In this document: in pieces, positions 46,469 to 55,075 of the stretch
Numbering within the stretch: the first letter of the stretch is position 1
How the letters are laid out: each line of letters begins with the position of its first letter
Position numbers and translations under genes: made by a program
From: Pseudomonas lutea
Lineage (GTDB): Bacteria > Pseudomonadota > Gammaproteobacteria > Pseudomonadales > Pseudomonadaceae
Direction: 5' to 3'
Assembly: GCF_000759445.1 (NCBI RefSeq)
Contig: NZ_JRMB01000004.1
Location: 248,001-312,000, forward strand
Length of the DNA stretch: 64,000 nucleotides
The notes under the pieces: generated by a model
What the model was told of the DNA's origin: nothing
Database searches by the model: none
The model's input: only the letters and a program-made list of their open reading frames with translations

Positions 46469-46930
46469 CTATGACGGCTGTCCGCGATCAATCTTGCTGC
46501 TCAGGATGATCGAAGTGGTGGTTTTTTCGACGCCATCGACGCTGCCGATCAGGTCGAGCATTTGGTCCAGTTGCTCCGGCGACTCAGTGCGCAGCCAGGC
46601 GACGTAATCGAACTCGCCGCTCACGGCGCACAGTTGCTGTACCTGAGCGAGCGCGCTCAACCGGCGCAGCACTTCCTTTCCCGAACGAGGCTGAACGGTA
46701 ATCCCGACGTAAGCCTGCAGACCGCCATCCGCAAGACGCTGCCCCAGCCGCACACCGTATCCGGTAATCACTCGGGTTTTCTCCAGCCGCGCCAGCCGAG
46801 AGGTCACGGTTGTGCGCGCAATACCCAATTGCCGCGCCAGGTTGGCTACGGGTTCCCGAGCATTGATTTGCAGTGCTGCGATCAGTTTACGGTCGATGTC
46901 ATCAAGCGCTGGGGGGCGAGTGTCGGGCAA
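46469..46930 (-). CDS. Lrp/AsnC family regulator next to davBA
   Basis: A 153-residue feast/famine regulator. N-terminal HTH (about 10-60): LDDIDRKLIAALQINAREPVANLARQLGIARTTVTSRLARLEK. C-terminal RAM domain (about 75-145) with AYVGITVQPRSGKEVLRRL and VSGEFDYVAWLRTES. It lies just upstream of davB in the same orientation, so it is the likely lysine-responsive controller of davBA; that is inferred from position. Its own promoter region is shared with the divergent permease gene. Confidence 0.9.
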   Translation of the reverse strand: MPDTRPPALDDIDRKLIAALQINAREPVANLARQLGIARTTVTSRLARLEKTRVITGYGVRLGQRLADGGLQAYVGITVQPRSGKEVLRRLSALAQVQQLCAVSGEFDYVAWLRTESPEQLDQMLDLIGSVDGVEKTTTSIILSSKIDRGQPS

Positions 46931-47066
46931 GGCGGGTCTCCTTCGGCAAGCGGAGCATGTTAGGAGATTCCTCTGGCGTTGGGGCGATATTCAAGCCGTT
47001 TGACCGTATCTGCGCAAAGGCAGAACGCCTAAAGCACTGTCTTGAATGGTCGTTTTTTGCTCATAT

Positions 47067-47156
47067 CAATCATGTTCTTGATTGGTTTGCGCATTTTGGG
47101 GTGATGGAATAAGCTTATTTGAGCAAAGTGATCAAGAATTTGATCGTTTCGCTCAA
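47067..47156. promoter_or_regulatory. Two operator-like palindromes upstream of the sugar-acid operon
   Basis: CAATCA-tgttct-TGATTG (47067-47084) and a 38-bp imperfect palindrome running from TTGAGC through GATCAA-gaat-TTGATC to GCTCAA (47119-47156). Centres are 62 bp apart, about six helical turns. They lie 47-136 bases upstream of the permease start. The DeoR-type regulator at the far end of the operon is the best candidate binder. Confidence 0.6.
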
Positions 47157-47202
47157 TCAGGCTTGTCGAAGCCTCACCCTATAAAAATAAGGAGTGCTCC
47201 CT

Positions 47203-48207
47203 GTGGCTCAATTTCCGATCAAACGTACTATCGAGCGGGTGCCGGGCGGAATGATGATCGTGCCGCTGCTCATCGGCTCACTCGTGGCGACGTTTCTGCC
47301 CGACATGCCCAAGTTTTTTGGCTCGTTTACCAACGCGCTGTTCACCGGTTCGCTACCCATACTGGCGGTGTTTTACGTGTGCATGGGCGCCAGTATCGAC
47401 ATCAAGGCCACGCCGTATCTGCTGAAAAAGGGTGGGGTGCTGTTCGCTACCAAGGTCGGCACGGCCATCGTCATCGGTGTGATCATGGGCCATTTTCTGG
47501 GGGAGCAACCCATCACGTCAGGCGTCTTCGCCGGGCTGTCGACATTGGCCGTGGTAGCCGCAATGAACGACACCAACGGCGGGTTGTACATAGCGTTGAT
47601 GGGTCAATACGGGCGCTCCGAAGACGTCGGTGCGTACTCCGTCATGTCACTGGAGTCCGGCCCTTTTCTGACCATGGTGACGCTGGGTGTCGCAGGCTTG
47701 GCAGCCTTTCCGTGGCCGACACTGGTCGGGGCGATCCTTCCACTGTTGCTGGGGATGTTGCTGGGTAATCTGGACCGTGAGATGCGTGACTTTCTGGCGA
47801 AGGCTGTTCCGGTGATGATTCCGTTCTTCGCCCTGGCACTGGGCGCCAGTCTGGATTTGCACAAGGTCTGGCAGGCCGGATTATTGGGCATCGGCCTTGG
47901 GCTGGCGGTCGTCGTCTTGACCGGCATTCCGCTGTACTTCGCCGACAGAGTCTCCGGCGGCACCGGGGTAGCAGGGGTGGCGGCGGCCAACACGGCGGGC
48001 AATGCGGCGGCGGTCCCGGCTCTCGTTGCGGCAGCCAACCCGATTTACACCGAGGCAGCGAACTCGGCGACGCTGCTGGTCGCCGCCTGTGTGGTGGTGA
48101 CGGCGGTCTTGTCGCCCATTCTTACGGCAGCCATTGCCAAGCGCTACAACACGCGCCATCCCAAACCTCACTCGGAGGCAACGGCGCAGCGGGAGGTTAT
48201 TCGATGA
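47203..48207 (+). CDS. 2-keto-3-deoxygluconate permease family transporter
   Basis: A 334-residue KdgT-family membrane protein with about ten hydrophobic segments ([53 protein letters not shown]). The family [24 protein letters not shown] segment lies near the C-terminus. GTG at 47203 has AAGGAG upstream; the GTG at 47194 lies inside that ribosome site. It overlaps the kinase gene by 4 bases (ATGA). Since the partner enzymes act on four-carbon acids, it probably imports threonate-type sugar acids rather than 2-keto-3-deoxygluconate. Confidence 0.88.
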   Translation: MAQFPIKRTIERVPGGMMIVPLLIGSLVATFLPDMPKFFGSFTNALFTGSLPILAVFYVCMGASIDIKATPYLLKKGGVLFATKVGTAIVIGVIMGHFLGEQPITSGVFAGLSTLAVVAAMNDTNGGLYIALMGQYGRSEDVGAYSVMSLESGPFLTMVTLGVAGLAAFPWPTLVGAILPLLLGMLLGNLDREMRDFLAKAVPVMIPFFALALGASLDLHKVWQAGLLGIGLGLAVVVLTGIPLYFADRVSGGTGVAGVAAANTAGNAAAVPALVAAANPIYTEAANSATLLVAACVVVTAVLSPILTAAIAKRYNTRHPKPHSEATAQREVIR

Positions 48208-49496
48208 CACTGCTGATCATCGCCGACGACCTTTCAGGTGCGGCGGATTGCGCGATTGCCTTCGCCAGCGCCGGGCATAACACCGTTGTCACGCTTGATG
48301 CGACTCATGACACTGGCGCTGCGCCCGTGGTCGCCATCGACACCGACACCCGACGTCTGACAGGTGCTCAGGCAGGGGAACGGACATTGGCGGCCTATCA
48401 GGCGCTGATTGCTCCCGGACAAAAACTGTACAAAAAGATCGACTCGACGCTGCGTGGCAACTGGGCTGACGAGGTGGCTGCGCTCCAGGCCCATGCGGGG
48501 CTGGCGATCGTCGCTCCTGCCTTCCCGGCTACAGGCCGTACGACGCTCGGCGGCCAGGTTCTGGTCAACGGTCAACCATTGGAAACCACCGAGACGTGGA
48601 GGCTTGAGCACGCTGATCGCTCTGCGGACATGACCACAATGCTGCAAGCGGCCGGGCTGCGGGTCGCCAGGCTGACGTTGCCGATGTTGCGCGGCGATGC
48701 GGCCGCGCTCTCCAGGCACATGGCCGAGGTCGCGCGCAGTGAGGCGCAGGCGCTGATCGTTGATGCGGTCACCACGGAAGACCTGAAAATCCTCTCGGTC
48801 GTAAGCACTCAGCTCAACGAAGCGACGTTCTGGGTAGGCTCGGGTGGACTGGCACGAGAGATCGCCTTATTGCCCGACTTCATCTCCGGGGCCAGTCAGC
48901 GGAGTTCCGACGAACACGAGAAATACGCGCCCACATTGGTGCTGGTCGGCAGCCTGTCCGCGGTTTCGGAGCGTCAGTGTGCGCTGCTTAAAGAGCGCAC
49001 TGGCATCGAGGAGGTCGTGGTGCCGCCAGCGGTGCTGCGCCAAGGCAAGAAACATGGCGACTGGGAAAGCTGGGAAGCACGCATCGGCCAGTGCCTGAAT
49101 CAGGGCGATGACCTGTTGCTGCGCATCGGTCGCGACGACGCCTTCGATCCGGCAGAAGGTGCCCATCTTTCGACCGAGCTTGCAGCGCTGGTTCGTTCAA
49201 ATTTTGCGCAGGTGGGCGGCGTCATTGCCACCGGCGGCGAAACCGCCCGAGCCCTGCTTTGCGCGGTCGGGATTGGCAGCCTGCAGCTTCTGCGTGAGGT
49301 CGAGGCGGGCGTTGCCTTCGGGCGTCCCATCACTGCGCTGGCGGGGCGACGTCCCGGCGTGGTGACCAAGGCCGGCGCGTTCGGCACGGATCACGCCCTG
49401 TATGCGGCCTGGCTGCATCTGAATAACGCAATCGAGCCTGCGCAGTACGGCGCAGGCACTGTCACGAATCCTGCGCTACTAGGTAAATCATCATGA
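48204..49496 (+). CDS. dtnK: Four-carbon acid sugar kinase (DUF1537; D-threonate kinase type)
   Basis: A 430-residue two-domain kinase. N-terminal domain (about 1-220): [33 protein letters not shown] and [12 protein letters not shown]-terminal nucleotide-binding domain (about 240-420): [26 protein letters not shown], and [13 protein letters not shown]. Family members phosphorylate D-threonate, L-threonate, D-erythronate or related acids. Pairing with a PdxA2-type dehydrogenase favours D-threonate or D-erythronate. It overlaps both neighbours by 4 bases, so the three genes are translationally coupled. Confidence 0.85.
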   Translation: MTLLIIADDLSGAADCAIAFASAGHNTVVTLDATHDTGAAPVVAIDTDTRRLTGAQAGERTLAAYQALIAPGQKLYKKIDSTLRGNWADEVAALQAHAGLAIVAPAFPATGRTTLGGQVLVNGQPLETTETWRLEHADRSADMTTMLQAAGLRVARLTLPMLRGDAAALSRHMAEVARSEAQALIVDAVTTEDLKILSVVSTQLNEATFWVGSGGLAREIALLPDFISGASQRSSDEHEKYAPTLVLVGSLSAVSERQCALLKERTGIEEVVVPPAVLRQGKKHGDWESWEARIGQCLNQGDDLLLRIGRDDAFDPAEGAHLSTELAALVRSNFAQVGGVIATGGETARALLCAVGIGSLQLLREVEAGVAFGRPITALAGRRPGVVTKAGAFGTDHALYAAWLHLNNAIEPAQYGAGTVTNPALLGKSS

Positions 49497-50494
49497 GCAA
49501 CTATCTGCCAATCATCGGCATCACCATGGGCGACGCCAGCGGTGTCGGCCCGGAAGTCATCGTCAAAAGCCTGAACCACGACGTCGTCTACCAACAGTGC
49601 CGTCCCTTGGTCATCGGCGATGCCGGGCGTCTGGAGTTGGCCAACACCATCGTCAACGGCACGGCGAAGATTCGCCGCATCAAGGAAGCGTCAGAAGCTC
49701 AATACGAGCCGGGCACGATTGACTGCATCGATTTGAATCTGATCCCGGCCGATCTGCCGTTCGGGCAGCTGTCCGCGGTCGCTGGTGACGGCGCCTACCG
49801 GTTCATCGCCCGTGCTGTCGAGCTGGCCGAAGCCAGGCAAATCGACGCCATCTGCACGGCGCCGCTGAATAAAGAAGCGCTGCACGCTGGCGGCCATAAA
49901 TACCCGGGTCACACCGAAATGCTGGCGCACCTTACCCATGTCGATGAAGTCTCGATGATGCTGGTGGCGCCGCAGCTGCGCGTTATTCATGTGACGACGC
50001 ACATGGGCATCATTGATGCTATCCGCAAGATCGAACCGGGTCTGGTCCAGCGCACCATTGAGCGAGGCAACGCGACCCTGATCAAGGCGGGTATAGAGCG
50101 TCCTCGTATCGGGGTGTGCGGCATCAACCCCCATGCAGGCGAAAATGGCCTGTTCGGCTATGGCGAGGAGGAAGAGAAGATCATTCCTGCCGTCAAGGTG
50201 CTGCAGGACAAAGGCCTGGACGTCACCGGTCCTTTGCCTGCGGACACGCTGTTCTTCCGGGCAGGGCGTGGCGATTTCGATCTGGTGGTGGCGATGTATC
50301 ACGATCAGGGCCATGGCCCGGTCAAGGTTCTCGGCCTTGAAGCGGGGGTCAACGTCACCGTTGGCCTGGAAGTCATCCGCACTTCGGTGGATCACGGCAC
50401 TGCGTTCGACATTGCCGGCAAGGGCATCGCGGACGAGCGCAGCATGCTTGAAGCATTGCGCCAGGGCGCCGAGCTGGCCACCCGGCGAGGGTGA
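49493..50494 (+). CDS. pdxA2: 4-phospho-D-threonate 3-dehydrogenase type (PdxA2)
   Basis: A 333-residue PdxA-fold NAD-dependent dehydrogenase. Three metal-binding His lie in VTTHMGIIDAI, GINPHAGENG and MYHDQGHGPVK. The N-terminal GITMGDASGVGPEVIVKSL differs from true PdxA (MGDPAGIGPE) in the PdxA2 manner. It would oxidise and decarboxylate the 4-phospho acid made by the adjacent kinase to dihydroxyacetone phosphate. Context, not sequence alone, separates it from the vitamin B6 enzyme. Confidence 0.88.
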   Translation: MSNYLPIIGITMGDASGVGPEVIVKSLNHDVVYQQCRPLVIGDAGRLELANTIVNGTAKIRRIKEASEAQYEPGTIDCIDLNLIPADLPFGQLSAVAGDGAYRFIARAVELAEARQIDAICTAPLNKEALHAGGHKYPGHTEMLAHLTHVDEVSMMLVAPQLRVIHVTTHMGIIDAIRKIEPGLVQRTIERGNATLIKAGIERPRIGVCGINPHAGENGLFGYGEEEEKIIPAVKVLQDKGLDVTGPLPADTLFFRAGRGDFDLVVAMYHDQGHGPVKVLGLEAGVNVTVGLEVIRTSVDHGTAFDIAGKGIADERSMLEALRQGAELATRRG

Positions 50495-50522
50495 GGTGAG
50501 CGGGCCGGGTCGTGTAAGATCA

Positions 50523-50546
50523 GCGGCCTTTCTGCAACGAGGCCGC
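50523..50546 (+). promoter_or_regulatory. Hairpin covering the ribosome site of the DeoR-type gene
   Basis: GCGGCCT and AGGCCGC enclose a 10-base loop; the GAGG ribosome site lies in and beside the 3' arm, two bases before the ATG. In a transcript from the operon this could limit regulator translation. Confidence 0.45.
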
Positions 50547-50548
50547 CC

Positions 50549-51319
50549 ATGAAAGCCAACGACCGTCACCGCGCCATTCTGGAACTGGTGCGCGCCCGTG
50601 ACACCAACGTCGAGCAACTGAGCGCTGCCCTCGGTGTGTCGGAAGCGACAGTTCGTCGCGATCTGACCATGTTGGCCAAGCAGCGGCATCTGGTGCGTAC
50701 GCACGGCGGCGCTACGGCGTTGATCGGCGTACACGAGCCCGAGGCCTCGCTTGAGGAGCGCAAATCGACTCAGCGCGACCAGAAAAACGCGATTGCACAG
50801 GCGGCAGCGTTGCACATCGAGGACGGCGACACGGTACTTCTTGATGGCGGAACGACGTGTGCTGCGCTGGCACTGCATCTTTCGTCACGGCAGAACGTCC
50901 ACGTGGTCACCAACAATCTCATGGCCGTTATGACGCTGGCGAATGCGCCGGGCATTCGACTGACTCTGATCGGTGGCGATCTCAGAGGTTCGAGCATGAG
51001 CACACTGGGCCCGCTTGCGGAATTGACGCTCAGCCGGCTGAGCGTCGATAAGGCATTTTTGGGCGCTGATGGTGTGGTCGCCGAGTTCGGTTTGTGCGAA
51101 GCCAGCGACCAGCAGGCTTATCTGAAGGAATGCATCATCAAGCGCGCGGCTCAGGTGTTCGTCCTGGCTGACGCCGACAAGCTTGGTCGTGCGCGACAGC
51201 AGCACTGGACGCCGATTGAGCGCGAGTGGACGTTGATCACTGCCGCCCAAGCCGATGAAAGCCTTGTGGCACCCTTTGAGGCCCACCCGCAAATCACCGT
51301 AGAAACGGTCAGCGTTTAA
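50549..51319 (+). CDS. DeoR/GlpR family transcriptional regulator
   Basis: A 256-residue DeoR-type regulator. The N-terminal HTH (about 1-60) shows HRAILELVRARDTNVEQLSAALGVSEATVRRDLTML. The sugar-phosphate-sensing domain (about 75-240) has ILLDGGTTCAALALHL-type sequence, VVTNNLMAVMTLAN, and DKAFLGADGV. It follows the PdxA2 gene by 54 bases and is the expected repressor of the permease/kinase/dehydrogenase operon, probably responding to a phosphorylated intermediate. Confidence 0.9.
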   Translation: MKANDRHRAILELVRARDTNVEQLSAALGVSEATVRRDLTMLAKQRHLVRTHGGATALIGVHEPEASLEERKSTQRDQKNAIAQAAALHIEDGDTVLLDGGTTCAALALHLSSRQNVHVVTNNLMAVMTLANAPGIRLTLIGGDLRGSSMSTLGPLAELTLSRLSVDKAFLGADGVVAEFGLCEASDQQAYLKECIIKRAAQVFVLADADKLGRARQQHWTPIEREWTLITAAQADESLVAPFEAHPQITVETVSV

Positions 51320-51424
51320 TCTCGTCCCTGAGATCACTGCGGCTGACCCTTCCAGGCCGCGTATTGCCCTGGCTGTCATTAAGATCCCGCGAAAAGAGTG
51401 GTCTCGTCGTAGGACATTTCTGTG

Positions 51425-51471
51425 CTGTCACCGCTTTGTCATTCAGCTGTCACCTCTGGCGTGCCTAAATT
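51425..51471 (+). promoter_or_regulatory. Three-repeat Pho box and -10 element upstream of ppk2
   Basis: CTGTCAC-cgct-TTGTCAT-tcag-CTGTCAC (51425-51453) has the 7-base repeat and 4-base spacer of PhoB sites, in exact 11-bp register. TAAATT (51466-51471) follows 12 bases later, where the -10 of a PhoB-activated promoter belongs. Confidence 0.8.
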
Positions 51472-51509
51472 CTCCCCCCACCCTTTTGAACGCACTCGGG
51501 AGACTCGTC

Positions 51510-52421
51510 ATGACTCTGGATTTCTCCGAAACCGCCCGTTACATCCAGGCCGATATCCTCGACAGCTTCGACGAGGAACTGGAAATGGAATACGACGACG
51601 CGCGCCTGGATGGCTTGCTGGCCGATCTGGGAGAGGAGGTGCCCAAAGGGATTGATCGCCGCCTGTACTTCCGTGAACTGCTGCGGCTGCAGGGTGAACT
51701 GGTCAAGCTGCAAGACTGGGTTGTCAGCCAGAAGCTCAAAGTGGTCGTGCTGTTTGAAGGTCGTGATGCGGCAGGCAAGGGTGGTGCAATCAAGCGCATC
51801 ACTCAACGGCTCAACCCGCGGGTTTGCCGGGTCGCCGCACTGACCGCGCCGAGTGAGCGAGAGCGCACGCAGTGGTACTTCCAGCGCTACGTCGGACACC
51901 TGCCTGCCGCGGGCGAAATGGTGCTGTTCGACCGCAGTTGGTACAACCGGGCTGGCGTCGAGCGGGTCATGGGCTTCTGCAATGACGAGGAGTACGAAGA
52001 GTTTTTCCGCACCGTGCCCGAGTTCGAAAAAATGCTGGTGCGCTCCGGCATCATCCTGATCAAGTACTGGTTCTCCATCACCGATGACGAGCAATACCGG
52101 CGCTTTCTGATGCGCATCCATGACCCGTTGAAACAATGGAAGCTCTCACCGATGGACCTTGAGTCCCGTCGTCGTTGGGAAGACTACACGCGCGCCAAGG
52201 AAGAAATGCTCACCCGTTCCCACACTGACGTTGCGCCCTGGTGGATTGTCGAAGCCGATGACAAGAAGCGGGCGCGCCTGAACTGTATTCATCACCTGCT
52301 GGAACAGATCCCGCGCGGCGATACGGAAACGCCGCAAGTGGTGCTGCCGGAGCGCGAGTACAATGCTAACTACCTGCGCGCACCCGTGCCGCGCGAGATG
52401 GTTGTGCCGCCGGTGTACTGA
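51510..52421 (+). CDS. ppk2: Polyphosphate kinase 2
   Basis: A 303-residue single-domain PPK2. Walker A is GRDAAGKGG (residues 84-92), lid-side RRLYFRELLRLQGELVKLQDWV precedes it, and Walker B is FDRSWYNRAGVERVMGF. It uses polyphosphate to phosphorylate nucleoside diphosphates (class I type by length). ATG at 51510 has GGGAG upstream. A strong Pho box in the promoter indicates induction on phosphate starvation. Convergent with the FUSC gene. Confidence 0.93.
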   Translation: MTLDFSETARYIQADILDSFDEELEMEYDDARLDGLLADLGEEVPKGIDRRLYFRELLRLQGELVKLQDWVVSQKLKVVVLFEGRDAAGKGGAIKRITQRLNPRVCRVAALTAPSERERTQWYFQRYVGHLPAAGEMVLFDRSWYNRAGVERVMGFCNDEEYEEFFRTVPEFEKMLVRSGIILIKYWFSITDDEQYRRFLMRIHDPLKQWKLSPMDLESRRRWEDYTRAKEEMLTRSHTDVAPWWIVEADDKKRARLNCIHHLLEQIPRGDTETPQVVLPEREYNANYLRAPVPREMVVPPVY

Positions 52422-52454
52422 TCCTCACTGTGCAGCACCTGGGCCCCGGTGTGG

Positions 52455-53501
52455 TCAGATCTTCCACGCCGGTGCTGTCTTCGCCAGGCACTGTTGCAGG
52501 CTTTCCAAGTTGTGCGTGAACTGACGAGTCATTAACTGGTAACCCAGCAATTCCGTCGAGGCGGTGGGCACATCAGGCCCGAGGGCCAGGCTTTCCGTAG
52601 GGCGCTGCAAGCGCTCGGTGGCCCCGGTCTGCAGCGCGCGGGCCATGCCGATCAGCATGCGGCGAATGCGCCGCTGCTCTGCAGTAACGCCCGTGCTGCC
52701 GACATCCGCGGGACGCAGGTTCGAAAGGATTTCAAGCAGGCTCAGGCACATGCGGTAATGGCCTTGAATGGCATCCAGCTCGACGATTGATATCTTCACT
52801 TCCTTGGAAACCGACGGCATCAGCGAGCGCAGCTGGAGCAGCGTCGCCCCCATTCTTGCGGTCAATTTCACATGCTCGTCGGCGGTAATTGACTGGCCGC
52901 TGGCGATCCGCTCGTAGGCCACTGCACAGTCCCGCAGCCCACTCGCCAGGTTATAGCGCCACGAATACACCGCATACAACGGCAGGGCGAACGAGAAAGC
53001 CAGTGCGAGCGCAATGCCGATCAAGATGTCCACGGTGCGCCACAGCCCGTCGGTGATCGGGTTATCGCCGTGGCCTGCCACGATAAATAAAGTGATCGCC
53101 GACAGCAGCGCCGTATAACCGCCCTTGCCGATCGCGTGATAGGCGAAGAAGCCGCAGATCAGCGACATGATTACGTAGGTCAGCAACGGCATGCCCAAGT
53201 AGCTTTCCTGCGCAACCACTGCAAGGCCCAGGGCTGCACCAATCAATGTCCCGTAGGCGCGCTCCACTGACTTCTTGCCGATGTTGCCGTGATGCTGCAG
53301 CCCTCCAATGACAATCAGCATCGTCACAGAGGCCCATTCCCCGTGGGGCAGATGAACGCCGGTCGTCAGGAGAATCGACACCAGCAGCCCGACCACGATA
53401 CGGCCGGCATGGATGTAACGGGCATGCCGGTAACGACGATAGGGGTCCAGCAGTGGACGCAGAAGGCGGCGAAGCCATGAGGGGAGGGACATTGTATTCA
53501 T
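52455..53501 (-). CDS. FUSC family membrane protein
   Basis: About 348 residues. The N-terminal half has six hydrophobic segments in three hairpins (AGRIVVGLLVSILLTTG, WASVTMLIVIGGLQHHGN, AYGTLIGAALGLAVVAQ, YTALLSAITLFIVAG, DILIGIALALAFSFALPLY). GKKSVERAYGTLIGA is the FUSC/aromatic-acid-exporter signature. The C-terminal half is a soluble helical domain. The start is uncertain (53501 or 53492; no strong ribosome site). Likely an exporter of small organic acids; substrate unknown. Divergent from the yjfI operon. Confidence 0.8.
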   Translation of the reverse strand: MNTMSLPSWLRRLLRPLLDPYRRYRHARYIHAGRIVVGLLVSILLTTGVHLPHGEWASVTMLIVIGGLQHHGNIGKKSVERAYGTLIGAALGLAVVAQESYLGMPLLTYVIMSLICGFFAYHAIGKGGYTALLSAITLFIVAGHGDNPITDGLWRTVDILIGIALALAFSFALPLYAVYSWRYNLASGLRDCAVAYERIASGQSITADEHVKLTARMGATLLQLRSLMPSVSKEVKISIVELDAIQGHYRMCLSLLEILSNLRPADVGSTGVTAEQRRIRRMLIGMARALQTGATERLQRPTESLALGPDVPTASTELLGYQLMTRQFTHNLESLQQCLAKTAPAWKI

Positions 53502-53586
53502 GGGGTTACAGACCATCGGGATGATGAATATATCCGGCAAGCAGCCAAAAGCAGCGGCGACCTGGCTGATAGGGCTTAACAAAAAC

Positions 53587-53650
53587 ATCACATGTGAGAG
53601 ATTGCGCAGGGTGATGATTGCGCGTAGGGTGCATCGCTATCACATGTGAT
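53587..53650. promoter_or_regulatory. Paired ATCACATGTGA(T) palindromes upstream of the yjf-type operon
   Basis: ATCACATGTGA at 53587-53597 and ATCACATGTGAT at 53639-53650 (perfect 12-bp palindrome), start to start 52 bp, about five helical turns. They lie in the divergent promoter region between the FUSC gene and yjfI. They are good candidates for a repressor that loops or binds cooperatively. Confidence 0.6.
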
Positions 53651-53667
53651 GTTTGGCAGAGGCTGCA

Positions 53668-54288
53668 ATGGCTCGGAAAACTTCAACCGATTACATGCGC
53701 GAGATGCGCGCTCGGCTGACGGCGGCCGGGTATGTAAAGCGAGAACTGTATGTGCTTCCTGAAAACGCGGAAGTACTGAGAGACATCGAAAAGGTGTTAC
53801 GCCAACCCTACTTGGGTAACCGGATCAAACTGGAGGGATTCATGACTGAGAATACCAATTGGACGATCAACTCACTTCATTCGGCGTTCGCCGAGCTGGA
53901 CGTGGTTAAAGACAAGGACATCGAGCTGACCCTCATTCAAGGCGCTGAGCCGAGTCTGAGCCTGGTGATGAACCAGTTTGGCGGCCTGCCGATCATCATC
54001 GCCATCGCAGGCGACCAGATTCTGGTCGATTCCGTGCTGGTTTACGCCTCTGAAGTCAAAGACCCGGCCGCTTTCAATGACGCCGTACTGCGTAGCCGGG
54101 AGCTCTTTCCGTTGTCGTCGATCGGCATCGAGACCCTGCCAAACGGCGAAACCTTCTACAACATGTTCGGCGCACTGAGCGCCGCCTCTTCGCTGACGGT
54201 CATCGTCCACGAGGTGCTCACGCTGGCAGAAAACGTGATCCACGCTGCCGACGCCTACGAAGATTTCCTCAAATCCGATTCACAGTAA
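53668..54288 (+). CDS. yjfI: YjfI-like DUF2170 protein with N-terminal extension
   Basis: A 206-residue protein. Residues about 65-206 (WTINSLHSAFAELDVVKD onwards) form the DUF2170 domain of E. coli YjfI. The first about 60 residues (MARKTSTDYMREMRARLTAAG, then KRELYVLPENAEVLRDIEKVLR) look like a separate short helix-rich module similar to ribbon-helix-helix or other small DNA-binding proteins. ATG at 53668 has AGAGG upstream. First gene of the PspA-type operon; gap to pspA is 15 bases. Function of DUF2170 is unknown; the N-terminal module could autoregulate via the palindromes upstream (inference). Confidence 0.82.
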   Translation: MARKTSTDYMREMRARLTAAGYVKRELYVLPENAEVLRDIEKVLRQPYLGNRIKLEGFMTENTNWTINSLHSAFAELDVVKDKDIELTLIQGAEPSLSLVMNQFGGLPIIIAIAGDQILVDSVLVYASEVKDPAAFNDAVLRSRELFPLSSIGIETLPNGETFYNMFGALSAASSLTVIVHEVLTLAENVIHAADAYEDFLKSDSQ

Positions 54289-54303
54289 CCGGGAGACACA
54301 TCA

Positions 54304-55011
54304 ATGAGCCTTTGGAAAAAAATGGTAACCGCCCTGCGTGGTGGAGCTTCCGAAGTAGGTGAAGCCATCGTCGATGCCCAGGCGCTGCGAATCCTGGATC
54401 AGGAAATCCGTGACGCCGACGCCTCCATGCTGGCGGCGCGCAATCAACTGATTCAGATCAAAGCCAAGCACAAGCTTTCGCTACAGCGCGTCGAAGAACA
54501 CGACAAGAACATCGCCAACTGGGAGCAGAAAGCGCTCGCAGCAATGAACAAGGGCGAAGAAGCGCTCGCGCTCGAATGTGCTGAAAAAGTAGCCGAACTG
54601 ACCGCCCTGCGTGATCAGGAAAAACTTGCAGCCGACCAGTTCGGCGTCCATGTGGCCAAACTGACCGCACAAGTCATTAAGGCTGAGAGCCAGATCAAGG
54701 GCCTGCGCCAGCAGACCGATATGGCCAAGGCTCGAGACAGCGTACAAAAAGCGCAAATCAACGCCGCCGCGGCCACCGGCGGCGCCAATGGTCGGCTTGA
54801 GACCGCAGTGGGTTCGCTGGCACGCATCAAGCAGCGTCAGGATGAGCAGGACGCAAGGCTTGAAGCGGCGGATGAGCTCGCCGAGGCTGCCAATGGCGGT
54901 GACCTTGAGCGTCGTCTTCAGGATGCCGGCATCGGCGCAAAAACAGGCGGCGCGGCCGACGTCCTCGCCCGTTTGAAAGCGCAGAGCCAGAACGGTAACG
55001 CGGGTCAATAA
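54304..55011 (+). CDS. yjfJ: PspA/IM30 family protein (YjfJ-like)
   Basis: A 235-residue coiled-coil protein of the PspA/Vipp1 (ESCRT-III-like) family. Helices: MSLWKKMVTALRGGASEVGEAI (amphipathic, membrane-binding), then ILDQEIRDADASMLAARNQLIQIKAKHKLSLQRVEEHDK, GEEALALECAEKVAEL, and a C-terminal Ala/Gly-rich region. Members polymerise on membranes and maintain envelope integrity. It belongs to the YjfJ branch by context. A terminator follows, so later genes are probably expressed at lower level. Confidence 0.9.
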   Translation: MSLWKKMVTALRGGASEVGEAIVDAQALRILDQEIRDADASMLAARNQLIQIKAKHKLSLQRVEEHDKNIANWEQKALAAMNKGEEALALECAEKVAELTALRDQEKLAADQFGVHVAKLTAQVIKAESQIKGLRQQTDMAKARDSVQKAQINAAAATGGANGRLETAVGSLARIKQRQDEQDARLEAADELAEAANGGDLERRLQDAGIGAKTGGAADVLARLKAQSQNGNAGQ

Positions 55012-55024
55012 GCACCGTTAAACA

Positions 55025-55056
55025 AAGGCAGTCGGTTTTTACCGGCTGCCTTTTTT
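55025..55056 (+). terminator. Intrinsic terminator after the PspA-like gene
   Basis: aggcagtcggt-tttt-accggctgcct followed by TTTT: an 11-bp stem with one wobble. It divides the operon into yjfI-yjfJ and the later genes, with the rhomboid start 20 bases on. Confidence 0.85.
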
Positions 55057-55075
55057 CGATTTTCAGGGCGCGCAG

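Noticed and set aside
49493..50494. PdxA of vitamin B6 synthesis
   Set aside because: MGDASGVGPE variant and overlap with a sugar-acid kinase point to the catabolic PdxA2 type.
53600..53650. Sigma-54 promoter upstream of yjfI, as in classic psp operons
   Set aside because: The nearest GG...GC pair is spaced 8 instead of 10 bases apart.
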